64,000 nt of DNA from Mytilisepta virgata (taxonomy: Eukaryota > Mollusca > Bivalvia > Mytilida > Mytilidae): NCBI GenBank assembly GCA_028015205.1, contig CM051508.1:12480001-12544000 (forward strand), in the 5' to 3' direction. The notes below the pieces were generated by a model, which saw nothing but the letters and a program-made list of their open reading frames with translations, was not told where the DNA came from and searched no databases. The position numbers were made by a program, and so were the translations under genes. Shown here one piece after another: positions 36,621-48,982 of this stretch. Position 1 is the stretch's first letter, and the number at the start of each line of letters is the position of its first letter.

Positions 36621-37912
36621 CCTGTATCAAAGGCACGTCTTAAATCAACAAAACAAGAAAATATTTTGGTCTTCTTTTTTGTTAAATACTTGGTTATTAA
36701 AGATTTTAATATAAATATACTATCAGTGGTCCTATGATTGACTCTAAAACCAAATTGTTGGTTTGCAAATTTATCTTCATAAAAATCAACTAGTCTAGCA
36801 TTAATTACTGCACTAAACAGTTTTGCCATGCAGTTTTGTAGGGAAATACCCCTGTAATTATTAATATTATTTTTATCCCCTGATTTATGTATAAGTATTA
36901 TAAAAGACTTTCTCCAACTAGTTAGATATTTGCCAGAGTCCAAAATTAAATTAAAAAGTTTAATAATAGATTTACTAGTAACAATACTACTATATTTAAT
37001 AATTTCATTAGAAATTTTATCAGGTCCAGCACTTTTTCCTGTGTTTAACTTTTTAATACCTCTATTCAATTCAGTTAAGTTAAATGGCCTATCTGTAACT
37101 TCATTAAATAAAGGATATCTGTTTGACTCAGATTCAACTTTTTCTTTAAAGTTCTTATCAAACTCAAGGGCGTCCCCTTGTGTTTTAAAATGGTTTATTA
37201 AATCATCAAAACCAGCTTGAAGTTCTATAGTTTTATTAGAATCTTCATATTTAAGAGACTTTAAAAGTTTCCAGTATTGCTTAGGATCAGTGTCTCTTAA
37301 TGTAATAAGTTTATTAAATATTTCTTTTCTATATTTCTGTGTTTTTCTTTTAATCATTTTTTTACATTCTTTTGAACACTTTAGGAATCTTGTCCTTAAA
37401 TCTTGATTATATGGATCTCTACTTAAGAGGCTGCCTAAATAAAATAATGTCTTTCTAGTGTCTGATAACTCTTTATCATTCCAGGGCTTTTTCTTTATCT
37501 TCTTCTTCTTCTTCTTTATTGATATCATTTTACAAGATCTTATGGACAGATCTTTGAAAATACAATTTAAATCAGATTCTGCCTTATCTATACCAAAACT
37601 ATCATTATCAAATAAAGAATTTTCATAATTAATGATATTATCTATGATGGCTTTATCTTCTAAAGCAGTATATAACTTTTCTTTAGAGACATTTTCCCAT
37701 TTATATAAAAAGTCTATTGTGTGTAAATTGCCACTCTTTTTTAAAAAGTTTTTGTTTATTTGACATTTTAAATGTACTACTATTTGAGAATGATCAGACA
37801 AATAATTTGGATTTAATGTTTGAAAAAAGATTACATTTTCAAAGAGATCCACACTGGTCAAAGCATAATCAACAACACTACATCCATTAGATTTATAACA
37901 AGTCATATTACC
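36611..37912 (-). pseudogene. LINE ORF2, endonuclease C-end and RT first half
   Basis: Open for about 430 LINE codons. It has SDHS of the APE domain, a basic KKKKKK linker, then RT blocks GKSAGPDKISNEIIKYS, NNINNYRGISLQN, QFGFR and the palm FVDLRRAFDT. A single extra base at about 36621-36622 shifts the frame just after FDT, so translation stops early. The open frame extends past the element at its 5' end into the flanking tandem repeat up to 37993, which adds about 28 unrelated residues. Confidence 0.88.
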
Positions 37913-38939
37913 ATACAGAAACAACACAACTACCACAAATGGAACGGGACAGAAACAAAAAATTTTATCAAACGATGAACAACATGAATCCAACGCCGGA
38001 TATTTCCTGCCTCATATAAGACACCTGTCATGCCCAGTACAATGCTACATGTATGTTCGGTGATACAGAAACAACACAACTACCACAAATGAACGCGACA
38101 GAAACAAACGATTTTATCAAACAATGAGCAACATGAATCCAATGCAAAAACCCGGGTATTTCCTGCCTCATATAAGACACATGTCATGCCCAGTATAATG
38201 CTACGTGTATGTTCGATAATATAGAAACAACACAACTACCTCAATTCGAACGGGTCAGATTTTAGTATTCCATAACGATCTTCAAGTTCGTGATAAATAC
38301 CGTAGAAGTTTTGAATGGATGATTCCCGCAGTGAAACAGCCCTTATTTGGGCAGTAATTTACTAGTCACAATCCCTAGAAGAGCGCCCAAAAGCATAACC
38401 CTCACAATGAGAAAACTATTACGTAACATTGCAGTAGTTTGTACATAGTGATATCAACTTTTTTTCTCCTCTCTTTTATGAAAGTAATGGGCCTTTGCCT
38501 GATAAAATGAAGGAGTGTTAAAAATATATTACGAGACGCTTTAATTTATATGGCTCGTACCACTCGACATAAATAAAATAGTCAAAAGGGTGGCCAAAAT
38601 CAAGGTGAGGTCATCTCTGCCTAAAGGAGTTGAAAGTGAACGTGTTTTAATTACTAGTGTTCTAGCTAAGATTTAAGGGCACAGAGACGCAGTTTATAAA
38701 AAGAGACAATTAATGAAGTCTGATTTCTGAAAAGCAAGCACTTTAATGCAAACGTCGTCCGTCAAAAATTTTCTTTCAAAGATATAAACCACTGGATCAA
38801 TTATGATGAAACATGAGGAGGTTCTTGGGTGGTCCCTTTCCAAGAGTGTGTCTGGCGTTCCCGAATTATAACCAACATAGCTGGTGTTAAATAATTTTTA
38901 AAATCTTCTATAAAACTACATGGCCAGATGGAACTAAAT

Positions 38940-39480
38940 TTACTTAAATGAAAAGATTCACTGCATAAATTGAATAGAGAATGGAAACGGGGGATGTGTC
39001 AAAGAGACAACAACTCGACCAAAGAGCAGAAAACAGCTTAAGGCTACCAATGGGTCTTCAACCCAGCGAGAAAATCCCGCATCCGGAGACAGGCTTCAGC
39101 TGGCCCCTAAACAATAATGTATACTAGTTCAGCAAAATGGACGGCACACTAAACTCCGAAACATAAAAATGGATCAAAATTTTAAAAAAAAACACACACA
39201 AGACTAATAAAGGCTCGAGGTTCTTGACTTGGCTCAGGCGGAAATGCGGCGGGGTTAAACATGTTTTGTGAGATCGCAACCCTCCCCCTATACCTCTAAC
39301 CAATGTGGAATAAGCAAACACACTGTAAAACTCAGTTCAAAAAACGTCTTGAGTCCGATGATAAAAAAGGTAACAGAAGAAACCAAGCAAAATGACAATG
39401 ATCAATATATATATATTAACAAAGGACTACTAGCAGTTACTGAATTAAAGTCTTCTTCTGTTAAACTTGAATCAGTTTAA
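38940..39480 (-). mobile_element. Dispersed repeat D, copy 2 (longest)
   Basis: Starts with 'gaatagagaatggaaacggg', 'gtgtcaaagagacaacaact' and 'accaaagagcagaaaac', then the 'actagttcagcaaaatgga' to 'aacaaaggactactagcagt' blocks. The reverse of the whole order is seen at 56985-57540. Function unknown, non-coding. Confidence 0.7.
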
Positions 39481-42169
39481 ACAATTTACATGTGGGTAAT
39501 CCAATATTAAAATATTGTCCATTGATCTCGGTCACAAACCCAGTATTCAGTTACGTTGATTAGCAAGTTGATATTAGTTGAGCGATTCAGGTTCCTAGAG
39601 GCCATAGTTTTTTTTTCACTACCTCCTCTAGTTTCTAGTCTTGTGTATCTGTATTTTCACTGTATTTTATTTTTAAATGAATTTGAATGACAATGGAAGC
39701 GCTAAAAGGGCAAAGGAAGCTCTCCTCCTCTATTTTGATTGGTTAATATTTATCAGAATTACAAATTCAAACATTTTTAACTGAAAATTCAAACAACTTT
39801 TCATATATATTTAATGTATACATATAAATTATGTCAATGTCGCAACAATGAGTATTAATAGAATTCTCACTTTTATGTGTCTAGTCAGAACTTTTTTCCT
39901 GTCCTATAAAATATCATGTTATATAATTATTCAATAATAAACACAGAAAAAATCCAATTACAATCCTTGCTATAAAGAAACATTATATCTTTCTGCAGCC
40001 AAATAATTAATTAAAGATAATTTGTTTTCCTGCTAATCTCTATTTTAAGATTGTAATTTTTTTCAGTATATGAAGAAATAACATCAGTCATGTAGTGCAC
40101 ACTAAATAACCCAGGAAGTGTGCGCCTTGTGCATTGAATAACCGTCTTTTTTTAAAACAATTTTCCTTCCATACCGTATTAATATGTTAAATTTATTCGG
40201 TATTTTGTGATACATTTTAATAATGACTGTAAAGTTAGGCATTATTTCAAAATAAAATTATACCAAGAAGATTAATATATAAATGTTAGTATTATTAGGT
40301 TCATTGTGTATTATTTTTTATTAACAAACAACTGTCATTACATTGTCACGAAATGATAGAAGTATGTCCTTCAGACACAAAAATAAACACAATAAAAATT
40401 TTTTTTACAATGAACGTCTTGATTACAATGACTGAAAGGGCTTTGACAGTCTAGAAACATAGCACGAAGTGCTTTTGTCCAGCACTGATGCTGACATCCC
40501 ACTATAACAGGCATTAATATTTAGTTGATTTGGATTTTTAAAAGGACAAATCAATTTTCTTTTCTCGAATTAAAAAAAATGGATGTAAATGAATTATTTC
40601 AGACATACTTATTAGCGATTGATTTTGAATTACTACAAACAGATGTATAATTGTTCACTGGGTCCTTTATAAAAAAAAAACCTCTACCATTTTGCATAAC
40701 TTTAAGAAGATACTAAAAGTACTGAAACTAAAATTCACAAATTAAAGTATACTCAAAATTCAGATATAATTATAGAGTGGGAATCTCGATGTTGTCAAAT
40801 ATATAAAGACCAACCCTAGGTACCCATCATACACCAATATATGTGCGTATTGTTATAAGGAGAAACAAAATACGTTTAGAGTTGAGATCTCAACCATTTC
40901 ATAGTTATTTGAATGTTAAGGGGTTTGAGGGGGTGGATAAATATGACAGCTGACCGTCAATTTGGACTTCTACAATATATACATACACATAGTCATCTTA
41001 ATTTTTTTACATCAAAACACAACAATGTTTAGTAAAATTGTAAAATCGTCCAAAAAATAGAATTTGTTCGTTCCGTCCTCATTTTTGACCCCACAATTTT
41101 GGCACAAGGTCGACCTGGCGTATGCAGGTTAAGAATAGGAAACATAATAATACGTCATACTTTCCGCATTGTATTTTGCTTTCAAAAAATTATCTTTCTT
41201 GTTCCTTCAAATAGTTGTTTTAATGTCAAAGTCGAAAACGACAGCAAACTCTAATAGATCCACCATACTGTTGACAAATTTGCAACACGTGACCAAAAGT
41301 TTTGGAGCATCTAACAAATCATTTTTACTACACGTGTCCAACGTTTGTTGACATTCGTCTTGTTAGAATATATATAACCATAACCTTTTAATACCTAATA
41401 AGGGGATTTGTTTTCTAAAAAAATCATTTCATTTAAATATTTCAAATTTATTCCTCTGAGAAACGTGAATACACAAGTCCATTCCGAACTTGTTTCGTAT
41501 TTCTTTTCGAAAGATAAATTCCAGGTAGAAAACAAATCAATAAAATATATTTTAAAATCGTTCTCATTACAACTATTTTTAATACAGTAAATGGTTGAAA
41601 TGGTTAAAGAATGACGAAATGAACCCTCGATGAGGACTGAAAAAAAGTAATTAAATTACTGAAAATATTAAAATTACTGACTGTCAACAGCCGGTAACAA
41701 TATTACGGACAATCTTGGTTGTAAATTAAATTGAATTTCCCTCGCTTTCGCACTTCTGTATTTTTTCATATTCATACGCTAAAGTTTGCTTGACTCAAAA
41801 CAGTTTTCTCCAACACCCATTTGTTATTCGATAGAGTTATCTTTCTATATATGTTATTTTTCAGTGAATAACTGCATGCAACCCATGCATTGTACCTTGA
41901 TTTAAAATTGTATTGAGTTCATAGGAACTATTTGCAGATTGGTGGTACTTTGGCTCAACAGATCGTCGTGTTAACAATACTCCAGCACAGCTAGTTTTTA
42001 TCAAAACTACCAGTGATGGACTAAAAACTGTGTAGTTGACCTAATACGGCATATACGGGGTAAGTAAATTTCGTACGAGGTGAGAGCACACCTAGTTAGG
42101 TCAACTACACACTCTGTAACGAATATATCTTACCGACTGATTTGTTTTAAACAATAATAACCATTTGCT
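39481..42169. other. Intergenic AT-rich sequence
   Basis: I see no gene, RNA or repeat family that can be supported. Confidence 0.4.
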
Positions 42170-42580
42170 AAGCCCTCTTCAAAAGAACTATATAAATTCC
42201 ATTTAATGTATCTGCATGACCACTGTACAACGATAAATAATATATGATTTAGCTATTCTAGTTAACGCTAGGTACTAGGAACAGCACTGGGCGGAAATAT
42301 TGATTGTGAACATTATATCTGGTACCAAATCGTCTATAGATAGGTGATAAATATTTTTTTCACTCCGTTTTTAAATAACTTACGGAAAACAGCTTCGCCT
42401 GGCGTTAGGTAGCAATGTCTATAAACACTAGGGGCGCCACTGGGCTGAAACCAGAGTTTTTTTTACAGTATAGTGGTCCCAAAATAGGCTGGAAAAGGTT
42501 GTAAAGAAGCGGAATCCAGTTTTCAAATAACTTACCCCAAAACAGCTCCACCTGGCGTTTACTGACATTGCTGCGTTAGG
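42170..42580 (+). repeat. Dispersed repeat E, copy 2 with a decayed duplicate
   Basis: 'actatataaattccatttaa', 'gttaacgctaggtact', 'gcactgggcggaaat', 'tggtaccaaatcgtct' and 'ttcgcctggcgtta', followed by a diverged second version (cactgggctgaaacc to cacctggcgttta). Confidence 0.7.
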
Positions 42581-42769
42581 TGAATTTGCTACATGATTTG
42601 GGGTTTATATGTAAATTACTCCTCCAGGCACCTTACTCCAAATTCTTTTTGTTCTTCATTATCATGATTATTATTGCTTCATGTGAATACGCTTTGGTAC
42701 AATGTACTTTACTATGCACAGTATTCAAATAATACAAACAGTATTTCAGTCCAGCTGCTGTCGTCCGCC

Positions 42770-43078
42770 ATCTTTGTAGTAATAAACAATATAGGGGAGA
42801 CCTTCTCGTTGATGTGGTGGGGGTGTCAGGTCTAAATACGGAAAGCCTGACCGCAACCATAGTGGGTAACATGTTTTGAGAATGCTACACTCAAGATTAG
42901 GCTGATGGCTGCTACAGAGGGCTAAATTATCCGACCCTATCCTTTTATAATGGCAGTCAAAATCGGTTCCCATGTTTGTTCTGTCCCATCCCTATTTGAA
43001 TTGTTTGATAAATTGAACTGGTTCTCGTTCTGACGACGCATGAAATATTAAGCAACAATCAATCAATCAAGCATGGTA
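42770..43078 (+). repeat. Non-LTR element 3' end with (ATCA)n tail
   Basis: Ends 'cgcatgaaatattaagcaac' then 'aatcaatcaatcaa', a tail style common at 3' ends of molluscan LINE/SINE copies. The upstream boundary is uncertain and no reading frame is recognised. Confidence 0.45.
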
Positions 43079-43514
43079 ACGTGCTGGCCTCGATTTTGAA
43101 GACTTTAACACTGTTGCTTTTGGTCATCCGACTTTTTCTAGTAGCTTGAGCAATATAATATTCTGCTAGAGACAAAATGTGTTAAGTTCTGTCATAAGGT
43201 TTGGTTTATTTTAAGATAGGAATAGAGATAGAAATGTGTAATTTAAATTACCGAGACTTGCTTTCAAAGCGGCGAAGCATTCATGGTAAAAGGTTTTTTC
43301 ATCTCCACAGGTAGCTAAATGAAATTCATAATCCAAGTAAAATATAGTTTCCGTTGTAAATAATCATTTCCTTTTTCCCCTACAAGAAGTCATTTTGCAT
43401 AAATTTAATCGATAAAAAGCAATACTATAAATAACTAAATGTATGATCGATTCATATTCTTTTTATTTCGTTATTATGCTGGGTGGGGGGGGGGGGGGGG
43501 TAACTCAATGGTAT

Positions 43515-44060
43515 TTAGATACGGGACGTGCGGCAATTTCGGGTCAATATTTTACAAACTGGCGGAGATTTCGGGTCGGATTCTTTGACACTCTGGAGAA
43601 AGTATAAGTATATAACGTATTAGGTCAACTAAGAACTATATAAATTCCATTTAATGTATCTGCATCAACACTGTACAACGAGAAATAATACATGATTTCT
43701 AGTTAACGCTAGGTGCAGCACTGGGCGGAAACATCGATTGTGAACATTATATCTGGTACCAAATCGTCTGTGGATAGGTGATAAATATTTTTTCAACCAG
43801 TTTTTAAATAACTTACGGAAAAATAGCTTCGCCTGGCATAACAGTGTATAAGGTGCATGAATACAGTGCTAGGCACGGAAGCTCAACCCACAGAGCTGCC
43901 TAGGTGCCCCGGGTGGTGGATATGGGAGAGCTTCTCGTTTTTATCATTTTTGGATAATTTCGGGTATGTAATTTTAGCTTTCCTCGATATTTTCGGGTCA
44001 CAGATTCGATATAGTATGCATAATTTCTGGTAAGGGTTTCAAGTTCACCGACGCACGCCC
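43515..44060 (+). repeat. TCGGGT-rich dispersed repeat with repeat E nested inside
   Basis: Flanks 43515-43610 and about 43920-44060 match, in reverse, one continuous copy at 11290-11700. Repeat E occupies 43627-43845. A G17 run lies just before (43484-43500). Confidence 0.6.
43627..43845 (+). repeat. Dispersed repeat E, copy 3
   Basis: 'gaactatataaattccattt', 'gctaggtgcagcactgggcg', 'tggtaccaaatcgtct' and 'cttcgcctggca', nearly identical to 42190-42405. Confidence 0.75.
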
Positions 44061-44201
44061 GTTATAAAAATGGTCAAGTTACCCAACCCCCCCCGAACCC
44101 CCCTACCCCCAACCTTTCCGAGTTATTATGATACGAAAATTGAAAACGATAATCCAACTTTTACCATTTCTGTTGATAGTCATCGACTCCCCTGCAAGAT
44201 A

Positions 44202-44561
44202 GACCGCCTCGGTGGTCTCGTGTTAACGTGCTAGCCCCGAGTTCGGAAGGTCGCGGGTTCGATCCCTGGCCGGGTCAAATCAAAGACATTAAAATTGGTA
44301 TTTGCTGCTTCTCCGCGAAGCACACGGCATATAGGAATAAGAGCAAAGACTGGTCGGCTCGGAGTCAGTATAATGTGTCCGAGTGAGGTGATATGTCTTC
44401 CTGCGCACAGTCACCTCGTGAGCTAGCACATTAAAACTCCGACTTAGCGTGTCGGTCTAGTACAAAGCAGGGATCATATTCATTACCATATCAACATGTT
44501 GTCGTCCTGATATGCACCTGTTTGAAACTGGACGTTAAACAATAATTCATCCATCCATTCT
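44202..44561 (+). mobile_element. tRNA-headed SINE B, complete copy
   Basis: The head reads 'cctcggtggtctcgtgttaa', then 'cgcgggttcgatccc' (B box). The body has 'aaagacattaaaattggtat', 'ctcggagtcagtataatgtg', 'gatatgtcttcctgcg' and 'cgtgtcggtctagtacaaa'. The 3' end is 'ggacgttaaacaataattca' then TCCATCCAT. Flanking TG(C/T)AAGATA at 44193-44201 and 44562-44570 is a 9-bp target duplication with one mismatch. The tRNA-like head is not a functional tRNA gene. Confidence 0.88.
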
Positions 44562-44900
44562 TGTAAGATACACGTGTACCTAGATGGCCGAAGTCGGACA
44601 CGACAGCTATACACGCACTCCCACATGGTGTATCCCTGTGCATTAAAAACAAGTAGATTGATTTGAATAAGGGGAATGCGGATTGAAAATTCTTTCAACT
44701 AATGAAATTTAAACCAGGTGACTCGAAAGAATATTTCAATAATCGCCGAATTAAATTGGAGCAGAATATGGCTTCTATAGAGGCATACAATGGGGAGGAG
44801 AAAAAAAAACATACAATGGGGCGAATATTATGTGTAAAATTTAATTAAGCTACATGTACCTGTAAATCCTTCTATGATCAAAAACATTATAATACCTTGC

Positions 44901-45455
44901 TAAGGATGATCGCTGGTCTAATAGGAAATAAATATGATTTGAAATAGGTGTTTTAGTTTGAGAGAACATATGAATAGTAAACAAATAAGCAAGAAAAAAA
45001 TATAGGTTCATGTGCTCATTTTAGAGCTATAAAGCCTTGAAAATTTGCAGGAAATAGGTTTTCTCTGGATTTTTCATTGTCTTTTGCATTGGCAACTTCA
45101 GTCTCTCAAAAATGTATTAAAAAATAAAAAGGATTTCATAAGATTTTGTCAATTATCATTTTACGGTATATATGATTGAATTATAAAAGAAAAAGTAGGG
45201 GTTCATGGGCAAAGAAAACCCAAGGATTACGAAAATCTGACAAAAAGACCAAAACATGAACAGCGAGCATCCTTAAATTCATGATGTTGTAAGTCAAAAT
45301 CAATATTACAGATAAAATTTTGTCAAATACCATTTTAAGGTATATAAAGTGGGGGTTCATGGGCAAAAAATTTAACGTTTAAGAAATGGATAAAACCCGA
45401 TGATTCCGAAAATCTGACAAAAAGACCAAAACATGACCACCGAGCATCCTTAATT
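44901..45455 (-). mobile_element. TTAA-flanked MITE, copy 3, with a duplicated half
   Basis: TAAGGATGATCGCTGGTC at 44901 and GCATCCTTAA ending at 45276 bound a full copy. A second half-copy from about 45300 to 45455 repeats 'ggggttcatgggcaaa', 'gaaaatctgacaaaaagacc' and ends GAGCATCCTTAA, so the right end is tandemly duplicated. Confidence 0.7.
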
Positions 45456-45604
45456 ATTTGAAATCTTTTTATATGATTGATAACCTTTTGGGAAAAGAGT
45501 GATTGATCATAGATGGATATATTATTCGCAGGGATAATGTACTCAAGGCATGCTGATTCTATAATAATTTTTTTTCGAAACACTAGACAACAACCACCGA
45601 GCAA

Positions 45605-45775
45605 AGTGACCGTACTTTGGAAAGAAAACTGTTAAGAAACCGGGTAAAGCGGAAAGTTACGGAAGATACTTCGTCCAGACCAGGAAAACTGATTAAAAAT
45701 GAACTGATTGCTTCCAATGAAGAAAACCTGAAGCCATATGAACATGATGAAAGATTTTTAACAAATTCAGATTTC
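45605..45775 (+). pseudogene. FLYWCH/MULE-associated protein fragment
   Basis: LLRNRVKRKVTEDTSSRPGK, then LIKNELIASNEENL, resembles the segment that follows the FLYWCH finger in that family (basic RVK..., P.K.I..EL). It is isolated, with no finger upstream and repeats downstream. Assignment is tentative. Confidence 0.4.
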
Positions 45776-45799
45776 ATTTATTTTTCCCCCGCCTCGAAG

Positions 45800-46130
45800 C
45801 GACGGAGGGGCATGGTAATGTTATCCGTCCGTATGGGCGCATCTCCTATGAAACCGCTCGGTGAATTGCTTCCGTATTTTTTGGGATTTATCGTTAGGAA
45901 GTGTAGACGTGCAAACACTACAGCCATTTTGATCCAACAAATTTTGTAGAAGTTATGGGACTTAGACTATTTTCAACAACTCGTATCCTCTGAAACCGCT
46001 TGGCGGATTGCTTCCATATTTGTGACGATTCATTGTTATGAAGTGTAGATGTGCATACTATACCATCATTTTGATTCAGCAAACGTTGTAGGAGTTATGG
46101 GACTTCGACTATTTTCAACATTTCTTAACC
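45800..46130 (+). repeat. Two-unit tandem repeat of about 145 bp with 'gaagcgacgg' borders
   Basis: 'atgaaaccgctcggtgaatt' at 45850 and 'ctgaaaccgcttggcggatt' at 45990 start parallel units ending 'gttatgggactt(a/c)gact'. 'gcgaagcgacgga' stands on both outer sides. Confidence 0.65.
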
Positions 46131-47458
46131 GCGAAGCGACGGACGAACATGGTAATGGTATCCGTCTGTCCGTCCGCAACACCTTGTATTATTTGCCAGT
46201 GTAATGCACATTTCTATAGCTGTTTTTCCCTATGTGTTTTCAGAATTCCTACACAATGTCAATTTCGCTATCTAATGTCAGTTGTGTTCTGCCACTTACC
46301 ACTTCCACACATAACTTGTCATGTATTTTCATATTGGTGAGGACAAATATTATTTGCTGATTTCTATTCCGGCAGGACTACATGTAGCAATCTTGTAATA
46401 TTAAAACTGATATTTCGCTGTAATTTTAACGGTATAAATGCAATGAAATTTAAACATTTATTCTAACATTTTAGACCAAACATTGCTATTTGTATCTGCG
46501 AAGGTGAATGGCATTTTTGTTCCTAGAGAAAACAATTGCTTCCCGGTCTGAAAATGATGTTAATGTCGCAGCGATTATAACATAAGTTGGCAGTTATATT
46601 CTCATGTGTTCGGATGGGTGTATCTAATATAAGAATCAGAAACCATAATTATTATATAACAGCCTTTATTAATCATTTCTCTTCCATATCAAATTTATAT
46701 CTTCAGTCATCTTATAATCACCTATTATTTCCAAATAAAAAATTATATATTGAGAATAATAATAATAAAGCTAAAAACAACTGAAAATTTATAGACAATA
46801 AACTATCAAGAAAACAATGTTTTTAAGATACCAAGGTACACGACTATATAATATTGTATTGTTCTCAGACAGTGCATTTTTATGTCTATCAAAAAATATC
46901 ATCTTAATTAGTAACCAAAAAGGCTTTGATGTCGTAGATGATATTGTGTCAATGTCTTAAAGAGGAAAAATATACCTAAGGAGCAAATCAAAAACGCAAT
47001 CCGTTAGACAGACAAAAGTATTATGAACAGTGGAATATAATGTTGTTAATTTCCGTGAATAAAGTGTGTTCAAAAGACACAACTAAGCTTATAGTACATT
47101 TTAGATTAAATCTTTTTTGTTGAATAGAGTTTTATCTTATCTACCGGTACCTCTAATATCCTACGAAATCGCAACATGGCAAGAAAAATAGTCAAAGCAA
47201 GGATTAAATCAGTAATTTTATTGCGCTGTAAGTCACATTAAAACTTTCACAACTGATGACAATCACATACCTTGCTTTGAATTTTGATAAGGACAATTTT
47301 TGTGTTTGAACAATGTCAGCTGTGTCCATATTTACCTAAAATAAGATGATGACATCTACGCGGCTATGTCACGGCCTTCCTGCCATTTAAAATTCGTCTT
47401 TATCAACGGCTTTTTTCTATACACAGTTTTCATTTTAAACGACAACGGCCTCGTCATG
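46131..47458. other. Intergenic sequence with a repeat A scrap
   Basis: 46960-47020 carries 'aaatatacctaaggagcaaa' of repeat A. Nothing else is supported. Confidence 0.45.
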
Positions 47459-47756
47459 GCGCCCCGGCCGGGTCAAACCAAAGACATTAAAATTGGTATT
47501 TGCTGATTCTCCGCCAAGCACGCGGCATCTAGGAGTAAGAGCAAACGACTGGTCACCTCGGAGTCAGTATAATGTTTTCGTGTGGGGTGATATGTCTTCC
47601 TGCGAATAGTTACCTCGTGAGCTAGCAAATAAAAAATCCGGCTCAGCGTGTCGGTCTAGTACAACGCAGAGATCATATTCATATCATATCAACATGCTCT
47701 CGTCCTGATATGCTCCTAATGGTTGCCTCTGGACGTTGAACAATCATTCTTCGTAA
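47459..47756 (+). mobile_element. tRNA-headed SINE B, head lost
   Basis: Starts at 'ccccggccgggtcaaaccaa', i.e. just past the B box, and then follows the 44202-44561 copy to 'ggacgttgaacaatcattct'. About 60 bases of tRNA-like head are missing. Confidence 0.8.
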
Positions 47757-47995
47757 GACATAGTGTTGGAACCTAACAACAAGATTTCACAGGTAATTTC
47801 GACAGATAAATTCTCAAGCGATGCGAACAGCTCACGTCTAATAGTAGTATATAAAGTGCGGTAAATAAAAAAATGTGAAGTATTTTCTAAAATTCCACAT
47901 GTGCAATTTGAACTTGCGGAAAGATGAGAATTTAAGGAGCTGCTGTTCATGCGTAAACGAGCATGAAGAATTTGACCTATACGACTGCTTAAGTA
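47757..47995 (-). pseudogene. LINE C-terminal scrap
   Basis: The frame reads IGQILHARLRMNSSSLNSHL, then SNCTCGILENTSHFFIYRTL with LYTTIRRELF. This matches the common LINE ending 'R.G...HARLR...LN.HL.....C.CG..E...HFLL.C..Y...R'. One Cys of the motif is Tyr or Arg here. It abuts the 3' end of a SINE. Confidence 0.6.
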
Positions 47996-48249
47996 ATAAT
48001 AGAACAGCCATTCTTGTCTTATTTATTCTTTCTTTGTCTTTTCTGCATCACTATATTTTCAAACAAAATCAAATAAAGACACGTTGCCTTGCAGTCAATT
48101 AAGATTGGTCACGACAAGTTTAGATCATTCAAGAAAATATATAATTAAGGTAGATCAATACTAATATTTTTAGCAGATAGATTTTGCTAATTTTTTCCAG
48201 TCAGGATGATGGATATACAGCTGAGACCAGTTCTAACCTCTCAACTATT

Positions 48250-48390
48250 CTGTCAGAGAGGGCGGTTCTAGAACCATTCTAGAACGGTTCTAGGGTAGAA
48301 CCAACCCTGTCATAAATGGTTCTAAGTTAGAACCGTCATAAATGGTTCTATGATAGAACTGTCATAAATGGTTCTAGGGTAGACCTGTCC
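48250..48390. repeat. GGTTCTA/TAGAACC short repeat cluster
   Basis: Four copies of 'gtcataaatggttcta' with interleaved 'tagaacc' make a dyad-rich cluster. Two further copies stand at 49998-50013 and 50080-50095. Confidence 0.75.
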
Positions 48391-48982
48391 ATTTCATGTC
48401 CGATAACTCTGTATTGATTATGGCACGTACTCCTCGTCTTCGCTCTTTTCCAAACTTTTAAAAACATTTTTTTTTTAAATATGTAGTAACATTTCACATC
48501 GATTATAATTTCAAGATATGAAATTATGACAACAATTAATAATATTAATATTATGACAAATTTATACAAAACAGCAAAAGTACATACATGTAATAAAGAG
48601 CTATGGCGCATTTTTTTTTTCATTTTTATTAACCCACAAGAAAAGCGAATTACTGTTTTTGTTCAAATTTTTGTGATTTTCAACTGAAGTAAATTCACAG
48701 GTAAAGAAATTTGTTCTTCGTAACATGTTGTGTGTTTCAGGTAATTATAATTATATACTAATTAATGTTTTGACATGTATATTGTACCTTGTGTCAGATC
48801 AGTAACATTTTAATTTATTTTAAATTAATAATATATCTTTTTACTATTTTTATATGGTAAACATTTGATATATTATATATTTTAATTCTCTTTGCTCGTA
48901 TGCACTATATTTATTTCGTTATGACAAGGTAGATGATGACTGGGATGAGTAATTTGTTTTCTTTTTTTTACTCTAATATATA

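Larger units (their letters stand above)
34921..37912 (-). mobile_element. LINE (APE-type non-LTR retrotransposon), 5'-truncated
   Basis: On the minus strand the element begins inside the endonuclease (SVVDYALTS, then YLSDHSQIVV), continues through the RT and a C-terminal CCHC-like knuckle, and ends in a 3' UTR of about 140 bp closing with GCAATAAAG. Both edges fall in the same point of a 150-bp tandem repeat, with only 'ata' shared at the junctions, so any target duplication is very short. The reading frame is broken once. The clade is not assigned. Confidence 0.9.
34762..38256. repeat. 150-bp tandem array interrupted by a LINE
   Basis: Units with 'gtatttcctgcctcatataa', 'tgtcatgcccagta' and 'atgttcg' lie at 34762-34920, 37913-38064, 38065-38220 and, partly, 38221-38256. 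Spacing on the right side is 150 and 156 bp. The LINE at 34921-37912 splits the first unit from the second at 'cggtgata / cagaaaca'. Confidence 0.75.

Noticed and set aside
37913..37993. First 28 codons of the LINE open frame as an N-terminal domain
   Set aside because: They derive from the flanking 150-bp tandem repeat, not from the LINE.
43484..43500. G17 run as a regulatory G-quadruplex
   Set aside because: A single homopolymer run next to repeats; no evidence of function and prone to assembly error.
44202..44275. tRNA gene
   Set aside because: The A- and B-box-like sequences are the head of a SINE; the body, target duplications and further copies show it.
45617..45949. 110-codon frame as an intact small gene
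   Set aside because: Only the first part resembles a known family; the rest runs into a tandem repeat, so it is listed as a fragment only.
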